DNA of 64,000 nt from Rotaria sp. Silwood1 (taxonomy: Eukaryota > Rotifera > Eurotatoria > Philodinida > Philodinidae): the NCBI GenBank assembly GCA_905250075.1, contig CAJNOP010000086.1, positions 62,001-126,000 on the forward strand, read 5' to 3'. How positions within the stretch are numbered: the first letter of the stretch is position 1; each line of letters starts with the position of its first letter. Below the pieces are notes generated by a model. The model saw only the letters and a program-made list of their open reading frames with translations. It was not told where the DNA came from and ran no database searches. This document shows, piece by piece, positions 37,201 through 49,873 of this stretch. Made by a program: the position numbers and the translations under genes.

Positions 37201-39370
37201 ATGGATATTCATTGTTTTCATCTTGAGTTCTAATAAATATGAAATTATGATAAAAAGAAATATCTGATTTTCATTATCTCAGTTAGATAGATGCAATAGT
37301 TTCATAATAAACAATAAATATTTTAAGCTTGAGTTCTTTATGAAACGAATTTAACCAATTCGTTTGGTATTATCGAATGACAGTGTTTGTTAGAAAAATA
37401 TCAATTATTTTTAGACTACAACCCTCAAAACTAACTCAAGGATCAGTTTGAATGAGCTTTGTTGAGTCAGGTTCGAGTGCGAAATACAATTAGAAAAAAG
37501 TCGGATACATTTTTCTTGATGCAGTCTATCGCTCTCTAGGGAATTTTTCATGGCTGATATAAAATCAATTTGCAATGAAGCGATCGCTTAATATTATTTT
37601 TAAATAGTCTAGAATGGTTTAAAAAATTTTTAAATAATTCCATAAATTGTTGTTCTTCTATTAAAATAGAGACAAAACAATTAGGATAAAGATATATTAT
37701 TGTACTTGTATACTTCAAATTACATGTTAAGTTCTGCATAATATTCTTTCAAATAATACTAAGAAATCACAATAGTCTCGTTCATCTTTGTTCTTTAAAT
37801 TTTTCAGAAACTTTTATGAATATTCCGCTATAGATAAACCATACGTATCTCTCGATTATTATGATAATTATTAATACTATTGATCTATACATATAGGTAG
37901 TGTTTAAAGTGTATCTGCATATATGTGTTGAAGAATTTATATTTCGAATCCAAAAAAATTAAATTAAACATATCTATCTATAATAGCTAGCTAGTTGGAA
38001 GTCGAATCCATCCTCAGTATCGGATCTGCAATGAGGTACTGAACTGCATCAGAAAATATTATCGAAGACATTTTGAATCTTTCTCTAGGAAAAAGATTCG
38101 CAATACATTGTGTTTTCTAATTATTCCATATCATACGTACATGTCTGAATCACTTTGTGATTTTTTTCTTTCTTCATTCACGAAATTCAACAATATTTGA
38201 TGTAAATTTTGAAAATGTCGATGATTTTTATCAGTAGTCCATTCATTAGATCCATGCTGGGTTGTTATGTGGAATCTGTAAACAATGAAATTCATCATTT
38301 CGACAATTTTAAGTGTTGTTTAGTTAAACCTACAAATGTGGATCAATTAATGCTGCAGAACAATCATTACTAAATTCAGCCACAATTGATTTGACATCAA
38401 CTGGAACATTAGGAACAAATGCTTGTCCAGTACGACGATATATATGTTCGATAGTAAACTTGTCATCTAAGTAAAGAAAAAAAAAGAACTCAAATAGATA
38501 GAGAAGATAAATATATAAACTAACTTCGTTGAAAACGATCATCAACAATTTCTTCAAAGTTATCATCAGGATATGGTAGATATTCTGTATCCTCTTGATC
38601 TGCATTATCATTATCAATGGATTGTTGAGTTCTTTCAGCTATGTCGTGAGCTGGAGCAATAAAAAAACCAAATTTGTTATGGGTTGTCATCTAAAATATT
38701 TTTCACACGTTCAAAATAATATATGTGCTAATCATAAATTTTCATGTACTGATGCAATCAACAGAAGCGAACAAAACGAAAAAAAAACAGATAAAAAATG
38801 AGAAAAAAAGAATAGAATGCAACTTCATCTTTTATTTTTGGTGAATAGAATGAAATTTACCTATCAAAATAGGAGAGTAAATTATTATAAAGGAGAAAAA
38901 ATAACGTACTGTAACTATTGTGGAATAAACATTTGAAAAAAAACAACAAAAGAAGTATAATCAATGGAAGGCTTTTCTTCTTTGTCTTCAATATATAGAT
39001 AAGAATTTCGATGACATTAAAGATAATTAAGTTAAAAAAAGCATTACAATATGAAATTGTTCACATATCGATATAATGTATATTTCTTTAGAAAGAAAGC
39101 AAGTCACTTTAATTCCCTCATTGAATATATTAAATGACAAGCTTATATATAAGAAAAAATAATAATAACGGAATGAATGTTCTTATTATAATTTTTTCTT
39201 TTACTTTTTCTGTTTACTGTTACGCTTCGAAGCGCTTACACAAGAATATAGAAATGTAATCTAGAACGACCACAAAAAGATCATAGAACAATATGAGTAC
39301 GAATATACGAATAAGACATACCGACTGGATATTGGGTTGACACGGATAACGATTGAGTTAGGGCTTTCAT
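25233..39370 (-). CDS. PLD: Phospholipase D (PX-PH-HKD, animal PLD1/PLD2 type)
   Basis: Hydrolyses phosphatidylcholine to phosphatidic acid at membranes in trafficking and signalling. I can trace 25 exons: 39370-39322, 38650-38525, 38466-38334, 38275-38141, 37229-37139, 37076-37011, 36366-36206, 36138-35833, 35785-35623, 35562-35446, 35386-35244, 34315-34162, 32833-32713, 32646-32626, 32338-32234, 29762-29592, 29516-29398, 28305-28177, 28111-28001, 27950-27862, 27803-27658, 26627-26560, 26504-26287, 26229-26013, 25427-25233. They sum to 3,354 nt (1,117 residues), with GT..AG ends and matching phases throughout. PX domain about 60-210, PH about 220-355. HKD1 is [10 protein letters not shown] (His468, Lys470, Asp475); HKD2 is [10 protein letters not shown] (His916, Lys918, Asp923). 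[14 protein letters not shown] and a GSANINDRS block are also diagnostic. An acidic variable loop (exons 12-16) separates the catalytic halves, as in PLD1. Start ATG opens [10 protein letters not shown]. Introns 12 and 24 carry mobile elements. Confidence 0.93.
25478..25995. mobile_element. Non-autonomous TA-flanked inverted-repeat element (family A, copy 1) in PLD intron 24
   Basis: 518 bp with TA on both sides (25476-25477, 25996-25997). About 85 bp at each end are inverted copies. They share CCAAAAGTCACC, TCTTTGATT, CGAATAACTTT and GATAGAGAGCT-like blocks, with the outermost bases CAC/CAAGGTGG. No coding frame. It lies wholly within the last PLD intron, a few bases beyond the exon-24 donor, and a related copy is at 57188-57757. 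Size, TA flanks and internal similarity fit a Tc1/mariner-type MITE. Confidence 0.85.
30607..30668. repeat. Telomere-like fold-back in PLD intron 15
   Basis: TTAGGGTATGAATGTGGATA then AACACTCACACCCACTCAG about 20 bp later. G-rich arm followed by its approximate reverse complement, inside the 2.5-kb intron. Confidence 0.5.
32863..34090. mobile_element. Nearly fully palindromic TA-flanked element in PLD intron 12
   Basis: 1,228 bp bounded by TA at 32861-32862 and 34091-34092. The right end reads inward GGGTCAAGTCAAAAAGTATT GGGACA, the left AAGTCAAAGCAAGAAGTATT GGAACA. Similarity continues through almost the whole arm: 32900-33010 pairs with about 33950-34060, 33231-33300 with 33806-33865, and 33301-33405 with 33505-33605, leaving a small central loop. 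Ends of this type are common in Tc1-like elements. No transposase is encoded. The transcript of this intron would form a very long hairpin. Confidence 0.85.
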
Positions 39371-41070
39371 GGATTAATCCTAAGCCAAATCAGTAAGTTG
39401 TACAGACGATTGAAATAGTTCTAATTGTAACTCACTCATAAAATCTTTCAGCTGAATTTTATCGATTAACCCATTAAATAATCTATATTTCTTAGAAATT
39501 AGTTACGAACAAGTTTGTTGAATGAAGATGTCATCATGATGCGACATGCGTTATCAGTCAGCTACTCGATATTCATTGTTTGGTTGGATGATCAACCTTG
39601 AAATACATAAAGCACATTTCGTTTGCTTTTTTTTCTCTTTCGCCTATCCCCTCTTTTTTTTTCTTTCTTTTACTATTCTCTTCTTCTCCTGTCGCTCTTT
39701 CTTAACTATTTACGGTACACATAAGTAATATATTGTCAAATGCTGAATATTTTAGTGGGATAGATTTAGTCAAGCATTATGGTTTTCGTTGTCTTTTTGT
39801 TTTTCTTTTTTTAATTTCTGAAGATCATTCAGAGCGTTATTAATGTGTAGTGGTACTAGTTTCATAATAGTCTTGTAAATACTTCGTAGCCAATTTACTT
39901 CCAATCCTTTCTTGGTTCAATGCAATGAACAGTTTTGCCTTATGATTGTATGTAATCCAAATAATGAAGCGATAATAAAGTTATTCTTATCCTCATATTT
40001 ATAGACATAAGGATATAACAGGGAGTGTAGTCGATAAAAGTTAGAAAAAGTTTATTTTTATTCTATCAAAATTCATAGAAACCACTTCAGTTGTGTTAGA
40101 GAAACTTGTTTAGTTTTTCACGGAAGTTTTGGGAAAGTCTCTGTACGTTCTTTTTATAATCTACAAAACGATCACTCTTACATATTTTAGACAGTGTCAA
40201 CATAGACGTACTAAAGCTTTTTTTCTTCCAATATATAATACAAAGCTGAAAGTCACAATAACCGGAGTTAACTAAACGTGATTTTCGTCATCTCTCATAT
40301 TCATATAAGCGTAGCTTGTATTATTGCATTTTTAATAATATGAGAGAAAAAAGAATCAATAAAAAAGAAAATAGAGATAACAAATGATAAAAAATGAAAA
40401 GAAAAACGAGATAAAATGAAAAAATAGGCACATAGATGTACATGAATGCGCTTAATCAACAACATCAATCTACTTATGCAGTTCAAACCCATCCAAATAC
40501 ATATTCATAGAAAAGAGGTCTTTCTAGATCAGGTCTGTATATTTGTAGCAATCCTTGTTTTTTAATATATATTTTGTGGTATAAATATCGAAGTAATCTT
40601 CATTTGTCACAGAGAACAAATTTGTTCTAGCACAAAAAAGACACCATGATACATTAATCTTATCTCACTCGATACTTGAAGACTTTTCGTCAAAAAAAAA
40701 GAAACAGAGAAAAAAGTCATGTGAGATGCTGAAAAATAATGGTAAAAGAGCATGCTTCTAATACTGACGCTAATTACGATTTCCCCCAGCTCAAGTAATG
40801 GCGGTGCTGAAAGTCGTTTGAAATCGTCTCAGTGAATTCGGATATGAATGGAGTTCCACCTTGAAAAGTATTTCTTGTATTGATGTTTCTGTGACAACTG
40901 TTTCCTAATATCCATCAGTATTCAAAGAAAGTCTACTGATACAAGTTGTATATTGAAGTATTATCTGAACGATAATACCTCTCAGAACAATGACAAAATA
41001 ATGAGTTATTTGAAGAATAAACATACTCTGCATGAGTTTTAATGAACTATTATATTTGACAATCCATGTA
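39371..41070. other. Intergenic, PLD promoter side
   Basis: No gene. The first few hundred bases above 39370 should hold the PLD promoter; pyrimidine-rich blocks at about 39625-39700 are the only notable composition. Confidence 0.4.
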
Positions 41071-41125
41071 TGAGGGTGTGAATCAGATGAAGAAGTACAC
41101 CTGCACCTATCCCACCCATACCCTA
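41071..41125. repeat. Telomere-like fold-back
   Basis: TGAGGGTGTGAATCAG, then about 15 bp later ACACCTGCACCTATCCCACC CATACCC. Same G-arm/C-arm layout as other sites. Confidence 0.5.
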
Positions 41126-41731
41126 GATACAAAGTACTTCAAAGCGTATACAGTAAAGAAAAACCAAAAAGAAAAATGTAATAATTTTCGATCACGAAAG
41201 AGCTAGCCTCCTTAAACCAGTATTTTGTTGAGGTTAAAATATCAATGATGATAAATCAACAAGTATAAGTTAATTGGAAATATCGTTTCTGTTTTTAAAA
41301 ATATTATAGAAAATATTTCTTAGATAGACCTCTTTTTTTCATGCATTAGAGAAAAAAGTTTGAATTTTATTCTTACAGATGGATCTAATCCAAGGTAATA
41401 GATAGACTGAATTGATTTGACCGAATTAAAATACTTGAAAATATAATAAAAGTATCATTTGAACATCATTATACGATACAAATTTTTATCGTGACATACC
41501 ACAATATTAGTATAGAAGTTGATTTTTTTTTGTCCAGAGGCAATTGAAACAGTTGTTGTAAGTGTCTGACATTATGTTCAGAGACAACAATTATTAACAT
41601 GTAGCATAGTATTTACCTCGGAGTGCATACTATAGACCTGTTCAAATCACAAGATTTAAATCTACATCATACCAGTAAACATATTTCGTCTGACACATGC
41701 ATTTTTGTTTGTTCGTATGAAAAGTTTTAAG

Positions 41732-41890
41732 GTGGATGTAGGTGTTAATTTTTTCTTCATTCATACCCATACCCACACCATACCCTCACACACCAATACC
41801 ACATCCACCTCCACCCTCACCTCCACCGCCACCCATATCCATACCCACACCCACACACCCACACTCACACAGCCATACCCACACCCTTAA
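41732..41890. repeat. Long C-rich telomere-like/minisatellite tract
   Basis: A short G-rich arm (AGGTGGATGTAGGTG) precedes about 130 bp of CCCATACCCACACC-type and CCACCTCCACC-type units. On the minus strand this is a long run of GGGTGTGGGTATGGG and GGTGGAGG. It is the longest telomere-like tract in the window. The open frames across it (rich in Thr/His or Pro) are translation of the repeat, not genes. Confidence 0.75.
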
Positions 41891-42516
41891 TGATTCGAAT
41901 TACTTCAAGATGGGTGACTGGGATCAGCTCCAAACTACTTTTCCATTTTTATGAACACTTTTTTTTTGAATACATCGTTTGTTAGAAAGTCTTTCGTCAT
42001 TGAATAGAGAATACTTGAATCTAGTTTTGATCTAACACTTATCGCTTGATGATGTAAAATATCTGAGAACAAGTGAAAACCATATGAAGTTTTAAGTTTT
42101 TGATGCCAATCACCTTAGAGAACTCTGCTTTTGCTTCGAGCTGTGCTATAGGCAGTGGCTAGGTTGATGTTCAGGCGTGAGTGAAGCTGATAATGAAATC
42201 TGTCTGTGGATAAAATCGCTTTTTTGAATGAGATTATTGCCAATATATAGCATTCCAGTAGGACGTAAAGATCCAAAACAATTCTAGCGACTGAATCTTC
42301 CCTCCACAACAAGGACATTTGATTATTTCATAGTTCGTGAATTACTTCTTAGTGGTATAACGAAAGATTCGTTCAATCTGATTGATGTCACTACGCTAAC
42401 ATAGTTAATAAATTTGAATTTTTTGAAAAAAGAAACAGAAAGGTTCATTATATTGCAGAAGTATGAATGTACAATAGTAAAAGGAATAGTAAATAGTAAT
42501 TCGATTCAATCAGCGG

Positions 42517-42580
42517 ATGTGTGTGGATGTAAGTGTGACTCTGGATCAAGAAAAGTCACACCCATATCCACACATTCACA
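42517..42580. repeat. Telomere-like fold-back with near-complementary arms
   Basis: GTGTGTGGATGTAAGTGTGA and, 17 bp later, GTCACACCCATATCCACAC. The arms pair over about 20 bp with a few mismatches, so a stable hairpin is expected. The clearest example of the fold-back form. Confidence 0.7.
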
Positions 42581-42660
42581 CTCATCTGTACGTAACCGCA
42601 GTATCATTTTCCAAACAATCGAACACATTAGATCATATTTTAGTTCATTATGCTTTCAAG

Positions 42661-43316
42661 TTACTCAATGGACTTGATGCGTTTATTTCGTAGTTGAGTG
42701 CAATTATTGTAAATGTCACGTAATTCTTGCATAGTTCGTTCATGTTTTCGTTTATTGTGTTCAATTACTTTCTGTAATCGTTATTCTTTCGCTTCTGACT
42801 TCCGTATTTGTTTTTGAATGCAGATCATCTCTGTATGAACCGTAGCAGTATCACATCGTTTATAACTAATAGCACAATCTGGACACGTCAATTCGATTAG
42901 TGGGCAATCAGCCACATGATCAGCTAAATCCTTCTTCAAAAAATCTGTATCACAAGCAGAACATATTTTTAGGTTGATAATCACACCCTTGCTCATGTCT
43001 ATCAAGTCCTTCACATGAAATGAGCTAGAACAAAACACACAAATGAATGAGTAAGTAGTACAAGAAGACTACTGACCTTCATACAGCCATTTGGCTCAAA
43101 TTCACAGGTGACTTTGGTTTGTGTTAGTAGTGTCTTTATGACTTTGAGACATGGTCATTGCTCAAATGATTTACAACGCATCGGGCAGTGTTTTCTATTT
43201 CCTCTTAGCCATTCAGTTATACACGCACAGCAGAATACAGTCTCACATTTTGAACAAGCTACTGGGTTTTTCAGAATATCCCTAGAAATTGCACACTGGA
43301 CATCAATTGACTCCAT
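42661..43316 (-). pseudogene. RING/TRAF-type zinc-finger protein pseudogene (NRDP1-like)
   Basis: ATG at 43316 opens MESIDVQCAISRDIL. RING segment: CSKCETVFCCACITEW then HCPMRC, then a 52-bp intron (43076-43025, GTCAGT..CTAG) and a TRAF-like zinc region (ICSACDTDFL, HVADCPLIELTCPDC, YKRCDTA) with a C-terminal coiled coil (RKHERTMQELRDIYNN) to TAA at 42661. Such proteins are usually E3 ubiquitin ligases or TRAF-like adaptors. Lesions: the second RING Cys is Ser (CAIS in place of CxxC), TGA at 43157-43155 after KSFEQ, and TAA at 42783-42781 after SEAKE. The exon structure is kept, so decay is recent. Upstream, a telomere-like tract abuts the start. Confidence 0.8.
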
Positions 43317-43349
43317 TCTGGCTAGTTTTACAATACGATGACTTTGGAA

Positions 43350-43455
43350 GGGTGTGGGATGTGAGTGTGGGTGGTTATGAGAGTAGTTGGGCAATGCAGT
43401 ACCAACACCCACGCCCTACACCTCACACCCTCCCCCTCCCTCTACACCCACACTC
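43350..43455. repeat. Telomere-like fold-back next to the RING pseudogene start
   Basis: AAGGGTGTGGGATGTGAGTG TGGGTGG, then about 35 bp later ACCAACACCCACGCCC, CACCTCACACCC and CTACACCCACACTC. Both arms are longer than at most sites. Confidence 0.65.
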
Positions 43456-43526
43456 ATTCCGACGCACATAACTATACAATATTTTCACTTCGTGGAACCG
43501 ACAACATATTGACGATGAGAACGTCT

Positions 43527-43953
43527 CAACTCGTCACGTGACGAGTTGAACAAACAGCAAAAAACAGACCTTTCGTAACACCAAAAATAGGGATATCCAA
43601 AAATACAGGGATATCGTAACGAAATTTACAGGGCGATCGTAACGATTAATACAGGAAGTTCGTAACAGTTGCAGAGCTTTCGCAACGACAGAATCAGGGC
43701 TTTCGTAACAAAAAATCAGGAGTTTCGCAACGAATTGAATAGGGCTGTTACGAAATGCCTGTAATTGAGGACGTGATGTTTTAAAATGGTACATATCAAA
43801 TCACAGGTTACGATCACTCTGTAAAATTCGTTACGATAGCCCTGATTTTTTGTTACGAAAGCCCTGATTCTGTCGTTACGAAAGCTCTGTTACGGGCTTT
43901 CGTACTGTCAATTCGTTACGAAAGCCAGACAAAAAAAAACGTGACGAGTTGAC
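43527..43953. mobile_element. Palindromic array of 22-23-bp repeats bounded by AACTCGTCACGT ends
   Basis: A perfect 24-bp palindrome centred on CACGTG sits at 43527-43550. After it come about eight head-to-tail units of roughly 22 bp built on CAGGGCTTTCGTAACGA (43565-43755). A second set in the opposite orientation, on TCGTTACGAAAGCCCTG (43805-43928), is followed by ACGTGACGAGTTGA (43940-43953), the reverse complement of the left end. Units vary at several positions. No protein frame. The arrangement suggests a small fold-back element containing tandem repeats. TTGACGAT occurs on both flanks (43510-43517, 43963-43970) but at unequal distance. Confidence 0.65.
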
Positions 43954-43970
43954 ACATTCCCTTGACGATA

Positions 43971-44575
43971 AGTTTGTCAAAGCATTTTTTCGCCTAGATG
44001 TTAGTAGTTTCATTTGAAAGAACAGAGCACTTTATTTTGGTGAAACAAATATCGTTTCTATCGACATATTAGGAATGTCATAGAGGTTTGGACCAATCAA
44101 TCATTTTTGAAATAGTTTCACAATGGACTTTCTCTTGAAGGTTTGATGTAATTCTTCATGGGCTAGAAGGTGGTATAGTTTGCTTCTCATTATTTTATTA
44201 AAGAAAATTTTCTTAGGATACATAGTGCCTGAAATTGTGATTATTTTTATTCGCGTGTCAATGAAAACAATCGCGACATCCATACCAAGATAACCACATT
44301 TTCATGTGGTATTTGTCCTTCTTAATATGTGAATAAAAACACTATTTGTTTCACCATAATTAACTATTTGTATTTTAATTCACTTTATGTCATGTTTTCA
44401 TTTATTTTTTTTTATTCACGACACACAAATATGTACCAAAAGATAACAAAAAAAAATAATATTTATATATCTATTTCTATTGCACTGTTAGTTGTTCATG
44501 ATTTTTCTATCCATACAATATATACAAACATTAGACAAAAAAGAAAAATATCGGTGCTAAAACGCGCCTTGTTAT
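43971..44575. other. Intergenic, no gene seen
   Basis: AT-rich spacer below the HIRA 3' end. Nothing assignable. Confidence 0.4.
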
Positions 44576-47500
44576 TTATTCATAATGTTGAACTAATGTT
44601 GATGCATCATCATGATTACGAAGAATAGTTAAACATTCATTTAATAAATTTTGATATTCATCCTTGTTTTTTAAAGGCATAAAATTTATATTTGAATTTG
44701 TTGGCGTACTATGTACATGTTCAGCTACATGATCTAATATTGATTTTAATTTTAATGATTTATCATCAAGCGATGAACTTGCAAGAAAACGAACGAAACT
44801 TGTTAACCAAAAATAATATTCACGTGATGAATGAAGTATACGAGATCGTTGAATTTGAGTTTCAAGATATGCTGATACAAGTAGTTCACGATTTGGTGAT
44901 GAATATAAAGTTTTTTGATAAACGTCATCGTTCATTGTAGCACCATATGATTTAGTTAATGATGATAATGGACCTGAAGATGTTAATTCAGATGGAAGAG
45001 CAAAATCAGAAACAAAATCATGTTTATGAAATAAACATGTCCAATGTTTGAGCGCATTATCAAATCCATATAAATGTCCTGTGCCTATTAAATTAAAATA
45101 AATGATTAATAAAAGTAATTATACTATGAATTATGAACTTATTACTCAAATTTTATAAATGAAGGAGAAAGAGTATGCTAATTAATCGGTAATTTCTGTA
45201 GAGCTCGTGCACATGGCTTACTTTCTACTAAAAATACATGAGAGAATTATCCTAAAATTTTTTGTTTAGAACAGTTAACAAATGACACATTATTCGATAC
45301 AGTTTTCTTGATGATGCCAACTATGTCCTTGTTTTTCTCTTAACGCATTTCTTAAACAAAAGAATGCTGAAAATGTGCATCTCAGTATAGAACCATTTAT
45401 ACTAACTGATAAATCACTTTTAATTCGAGACTATTTGCATTATGTAAACAGAAATGACTGTGGAAATATTGAACTTTTATATCTAATGACATGGTCTTTC
45501 TCAAGAAGACTAGAGAAGTTCATTTTGAATTTCGATTTGAAATTTTATAGAATCTGAACTCAGCAAGATCAATTGATTGTGTAAGTTTTTTCGATTGTTT
45601 TTGTTGTTCTTATTCTAAGATATAGCTATCATAAAAACTTGTTTTTTATATTACTGACATATCATCGACAGATTTGATTTTCTTGTTTCAAGAAAAGAAC
45701 AAATTAAAAGATCGAAAACTTTCCTGATTCTCACCTGTCTTTGTGCAGAGTTTCCAATCAAAATTTCAAAACGAATTCCCCTAGTGTTCTTGAGGAAGAC
45801 TATAACATTCATAATTCATTAGGATCTACATTTTCAATAAAATTATTGGTTCTTCTAGTCTAACTATTCAAATGCCTTGTTATGAACTGAAACCAGCGTT
45901 CTTAGTTCTTAAAATAATGCTCGGGTTACAAGTTTTACATTTGACTTTCTCTTATTACTGATTGACCTGAGCTCTGCTTGTCTACATGTCTATTCTGTTT
46001 ATACGCATAGAACACTGACTAGTGACTTGTAGGAGTAAAAAAAAAATTTAAAATAATACTAACTCGTTATTAAGCAAACAGTATCTGAATTAATATGATT
46101 TAATGTAAAAATATCAACTATGGATGCATGTGGTGGTAATAAATGTGAAATATTAACATCAATAATAGGACATGTCATTGAATTACGTGTTATATCAAAT
46201 ACAGTTAATAATCCAGTAATATAAATAAGTGAAATTGTAGCTCGTTGTATATTATTTGTATTTTCTGATATATAAAGACCAGCTAATGTTTGTGTTAGAA
46301 CAATATTTGAATATAAACGTAAACCACTTTGTCGTTGTAAAATAAATAATTCTGAACAATGTTGCGTTTCTTGTAAAGTAACAATAGCAATAAAATTTTT
46401 TGTTGCTTGTATAGCAAGTAATGGTGATTGAAAGACATTTTTCCATTGTACTAATTTTGTTTTTTCATTAATACATGATAATATATAAAGTTGATCTGAT
46501 TTTTCTGTACGTAATTCATATTCATTATTAATTTTACGTATTAAATTTGGTTGTAATTTAAGAGGAGGAAATAATGCAGTTGAACTTATTGATGAAGGCA
46601 ATGTAATTGATGAAGTTGATGATCGAATAACACCTTTAGTAGGTTTTGGATCGGCTGGTATTGTAGGCATACGACGAACTGATGGAATTGATGAGGAATT
46701 CGAAGTAGTAGGAGGAGGTGGTGGTGGCGGTGATGGAACTTTGGATACTGATGAAGCAGGAGTATGAGTATCAATGCATATCGGTTTAATACAACGACGA
46801 CCATCACCTAATACACGTTCAGTTTGATTAGCTAATGTGACTTTTACTGTGGATTGTGGTACAGGATGACTATGACCATTGCCATTAATCATTGGTGCAC
46901 TATTTAAATTATATAAATAAAAAAAAGACTTTTTTTCATTTAATAAATACATTGTAATAGAAAAACTGATTTCCTAAGTTCATTTTCAGAATTTGTACAT
47001 AAAGAAGTTTTTACGAGAATGGTTCATTGTGAAAGATTCAAGTCTTATGAGTTAGTCTTATTCTGACAAACAAGCGATGTAAAAACATAATATTATCATA
47101 ATTGTGTCTTTAGTTAGGAATCGCGATAAGATCTGTCTCTATGAAAAATTTCAAATCGAAAATTAGTTTCTTCTGTTTCCATAGCATTTATTTGCAAAAT
47201 ACCGTAAAATTACAGCATTTCCGCAACACTAAGCCAAAGATCAAAACTCTTTGTAGACAACCCATAGTTCAATTGAATTTATATAATGCACATATTCTCG
47301 ACTCAAAAGCAATTTATTAATTAGACAACTTCTCTCGTCGAAACTTTTAATACTGACCCATTTGTAATTGTTTTAGTCGATAATGATATATTAACTTTAT
47401 ACATATCACTATAAAATTTAGCCATTTCATGACGTGTTAATGGTGTACCTAATTCACCTTTATTAAATATAATAAAAGCACATGCACCATCTGGTGAACA

Positions 47501-48620
47501 AATACCAAGTGTAATTAAACCCTCATCATCATTTAAATACCATGACATATCAAGTATACCTGATGCAAAAAAATCATTAACTATACACATTGGTTGTCGT
47601 GGACTTGTTAACCATAATGATAATGTTCGATCTTTACTTCCAATAGCTAATAAACATCGACGACGACCATTAATTAATAAAATTCGTTGTAAAAAACGTG
47701 CACATGTTATTTCTCGACGATGTCCAACAAATTCAGCATCAACTGTTGATGCACCACGTATAACACAAGCTGAAACTGGAAATCTTTACAAAAGAAAAAT
47801 TTGTTTAGATATTAAAAATAAAAAATAAAATAAAATCATTACGTATTATTTTTTGCATGAGCTGTTGTAAACATAGTACCATCAGGTGACCAATCAAGTC
47901 GAAGAAATGATGTAGATTCAGCACAACCATCAAATGGTTCTTTAATTGTTTGTTCACATTGCCATGTTGTACTTGACCATACTTTAACTGTTCCATCCGA
48001 AGATTGTGATGCTAATAAAAGTCCAGTTGGATCCCATGCTAAACCTTTAACTAAACCTGTATGTCCACGAAGTGTTATTGTTAATGTAGCTGATGGCCAT
48101 GAATAAATACATATATGATTATCAATTGAACATGATGCTAAATAACGATCATTTAATGGACACCATGCTATATCTAATATATCAGCAACATGACCTGATG
48201 ATAAACTTGAACGAAGACGCCATGTTTCAGGAAAATCACCAAACGATGACGATGATTGAACTGATTCTATTAAATATTTAAATAAGTAAAATATTTCTTA
48301 ACTGACTTACGATTTGTTACATTTGGATTTGTTGCTGTTAAATGATAGAGTAAAACATTTTGACGACTTGCAACAGCTAGAACATCACTTGTATATGAAA
48401 ATCTAACACATAATGGACATTGTGTATCAATACGACAAAGAAGTCTTGATTGTGGTTGATATGTTTCATCAAGTATTGATGCAAGACGAAATATACGTAT
48501 ACAATCAACAGCATTATATTTGCCAGCTAATGCAACACGAATACCTTCTGGATTAATATGAAGTGATGATAAACTTTCTTTTGGTCCATGTTCAATCCAT
48601 TCTGGTTTTATTAATTTCAT
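44576..48620 (-). CDS. HIRA: HIRA histone chaperone
   Basis: HIRA deposits H3.3-H4 independently of replication, in a complex with UBN1, CABIN1 and ASF1. Five exons: 48620-48311, 48266-47843, 47783-47358, 46899-46064, 45084-44576; sum 2,505 nt, 834 residues, phases matching at all four introns. Start MKLIKPEWIEHGPKESL matches the conserved HIRA N-terminus. Seven-bladed WD40 region (about 1-385) includes WRLRSSLSSGHVADILDIAW, GHTGLVKGLAWDP, GHRREITCARF and AIGSKDRTLSLWL. A B-domain-like ASF1-binding motif, GDGRRCIKPICID, is at about 418-430, followed by a Pro-rich/Ser-rich linker (seven prolines). Then come the C-terminal HIRA domain and a helical tail (NRELLVSAYLETQIQRSRIL). Shorter than human HIRA (1,017) mainly in the linkers. 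The sequence at the stop, GAATAAATAAC, also contains a poly(A) hexamer. Intact. Confidence 0.92.
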
Positions 48621-49865
48621 TATTTTTTTTTTTTTTGAAAATGAAACTATACCTTTCAAGACAACAAAAGTCTATCGTAATATTAAGAATTATCCAATCA
48701 TATATTAACTATTCAAATATTCTATGTTCACTGGATAGAAACTGAATCACTAAGGGAAATGCTTATGTTTATTGTAGATGGCACGAGTAGACAGACTAAA
48801 TCAATATAAAATTCGATTTGAACGAAATATTCAATTGAAATTTAATATTTATTAGAAATAACAATTTAATGTAGCATCTATAACTTATCGTTCAGTTTTA
48901 TGTAAATCGTGGATAGAAAATATTGTAAGAGGATCATTTTGTGCTGAAAAGGTGATTCTTGTGATAGACTTTGTAAAAAGCCATTATTGCATACGAACCG
49001 TTGGCAAAAAAAATGTTACCATTTTGTAGAGAATTCTTTTCTATATCAGCCAACATATGCAATAAAATTTCTGACCCTTTTCAAAATTCATGTATATCTT
49101 AAAAGTCACAAAAAAAAAAATTCTAAGCATATATTCTGAAAGAACACAAAATTCAAATTCTAATGTATTTAAATACAGAAGAACTAATCAAATATTTTGT
49201 CTAGAAACTTTCAGTTCACCTCTTTTCTCAGTTTTTCATTAGATACATACATTCTTTCACTCTCTAAAATCTTCCTAATAAACATGATGGAACTCCCATG
49301 CTGAAAATAAATCAACTTCTTCAGACTAGTCTTAATATGTATGGGTTCTATTCAACTAAATTTTTCACTAGAGTTTTAGCAATTATCTTTTTAGAGGAAC
49401 GACATATCTTTGTTTTTCTTGCTTAAAATTTATTTAGTAAACCAAAAACTTAGATAAGGAGTCTTGCGTTAGGGAATATTCACTATTAACTTAGTCTATC
49501 AGATTGAAAAGTGCATCAAATATTTTTATTTAACATTAAAAAAAAACGATTGAAGAAATTTAATCATTAAACGATATGAAACTTTTGTTAAAGATGATTA
49601 TCGACTTATTACTATATGTTAACAAATGTTTGCAGGATATGTTTTTGATTAACATCCAGACGTATTTTTATTAACATGCATGTACAGTAAAGTCTTCTTG
49701 CTGTGAGCACCTACTTATAGAGATAGAATCGATCGATCTGAAACCCATACCGACACTGAAACAACAAGTTGTTGTACTATTCTATCTGTGGATAGTGATA
49801 TTTGTCATAGGCAATGTTCAATACAGTTTTATCACACATCCTCTCATAGCAAAAAAATTAATAGA
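48621..49865. other. Intergenic, HIRA promoter side
   Basis: AT-rich, no gene seen. The immediate upstream of HIRA is a long A/T run. Confidence 0.4.
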
Positions 49866-49873
49866 TCACACCG

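Noticed and set aside
41705..41954. Plus-strand open frames rich in Thr/His and Pro
   Set aside because: They are translations of the C-rich telomere-like repeat tract in two frames, with no coding sequence beyond it.
43565..43930. Regularly spaced 22-23-bp repeats that look like a CRISPR array
   Set aside because: Units are degenerate and contiguous with no spacers of constant length, they invert halfway, and the genome is eukaryotic with no cas genes.
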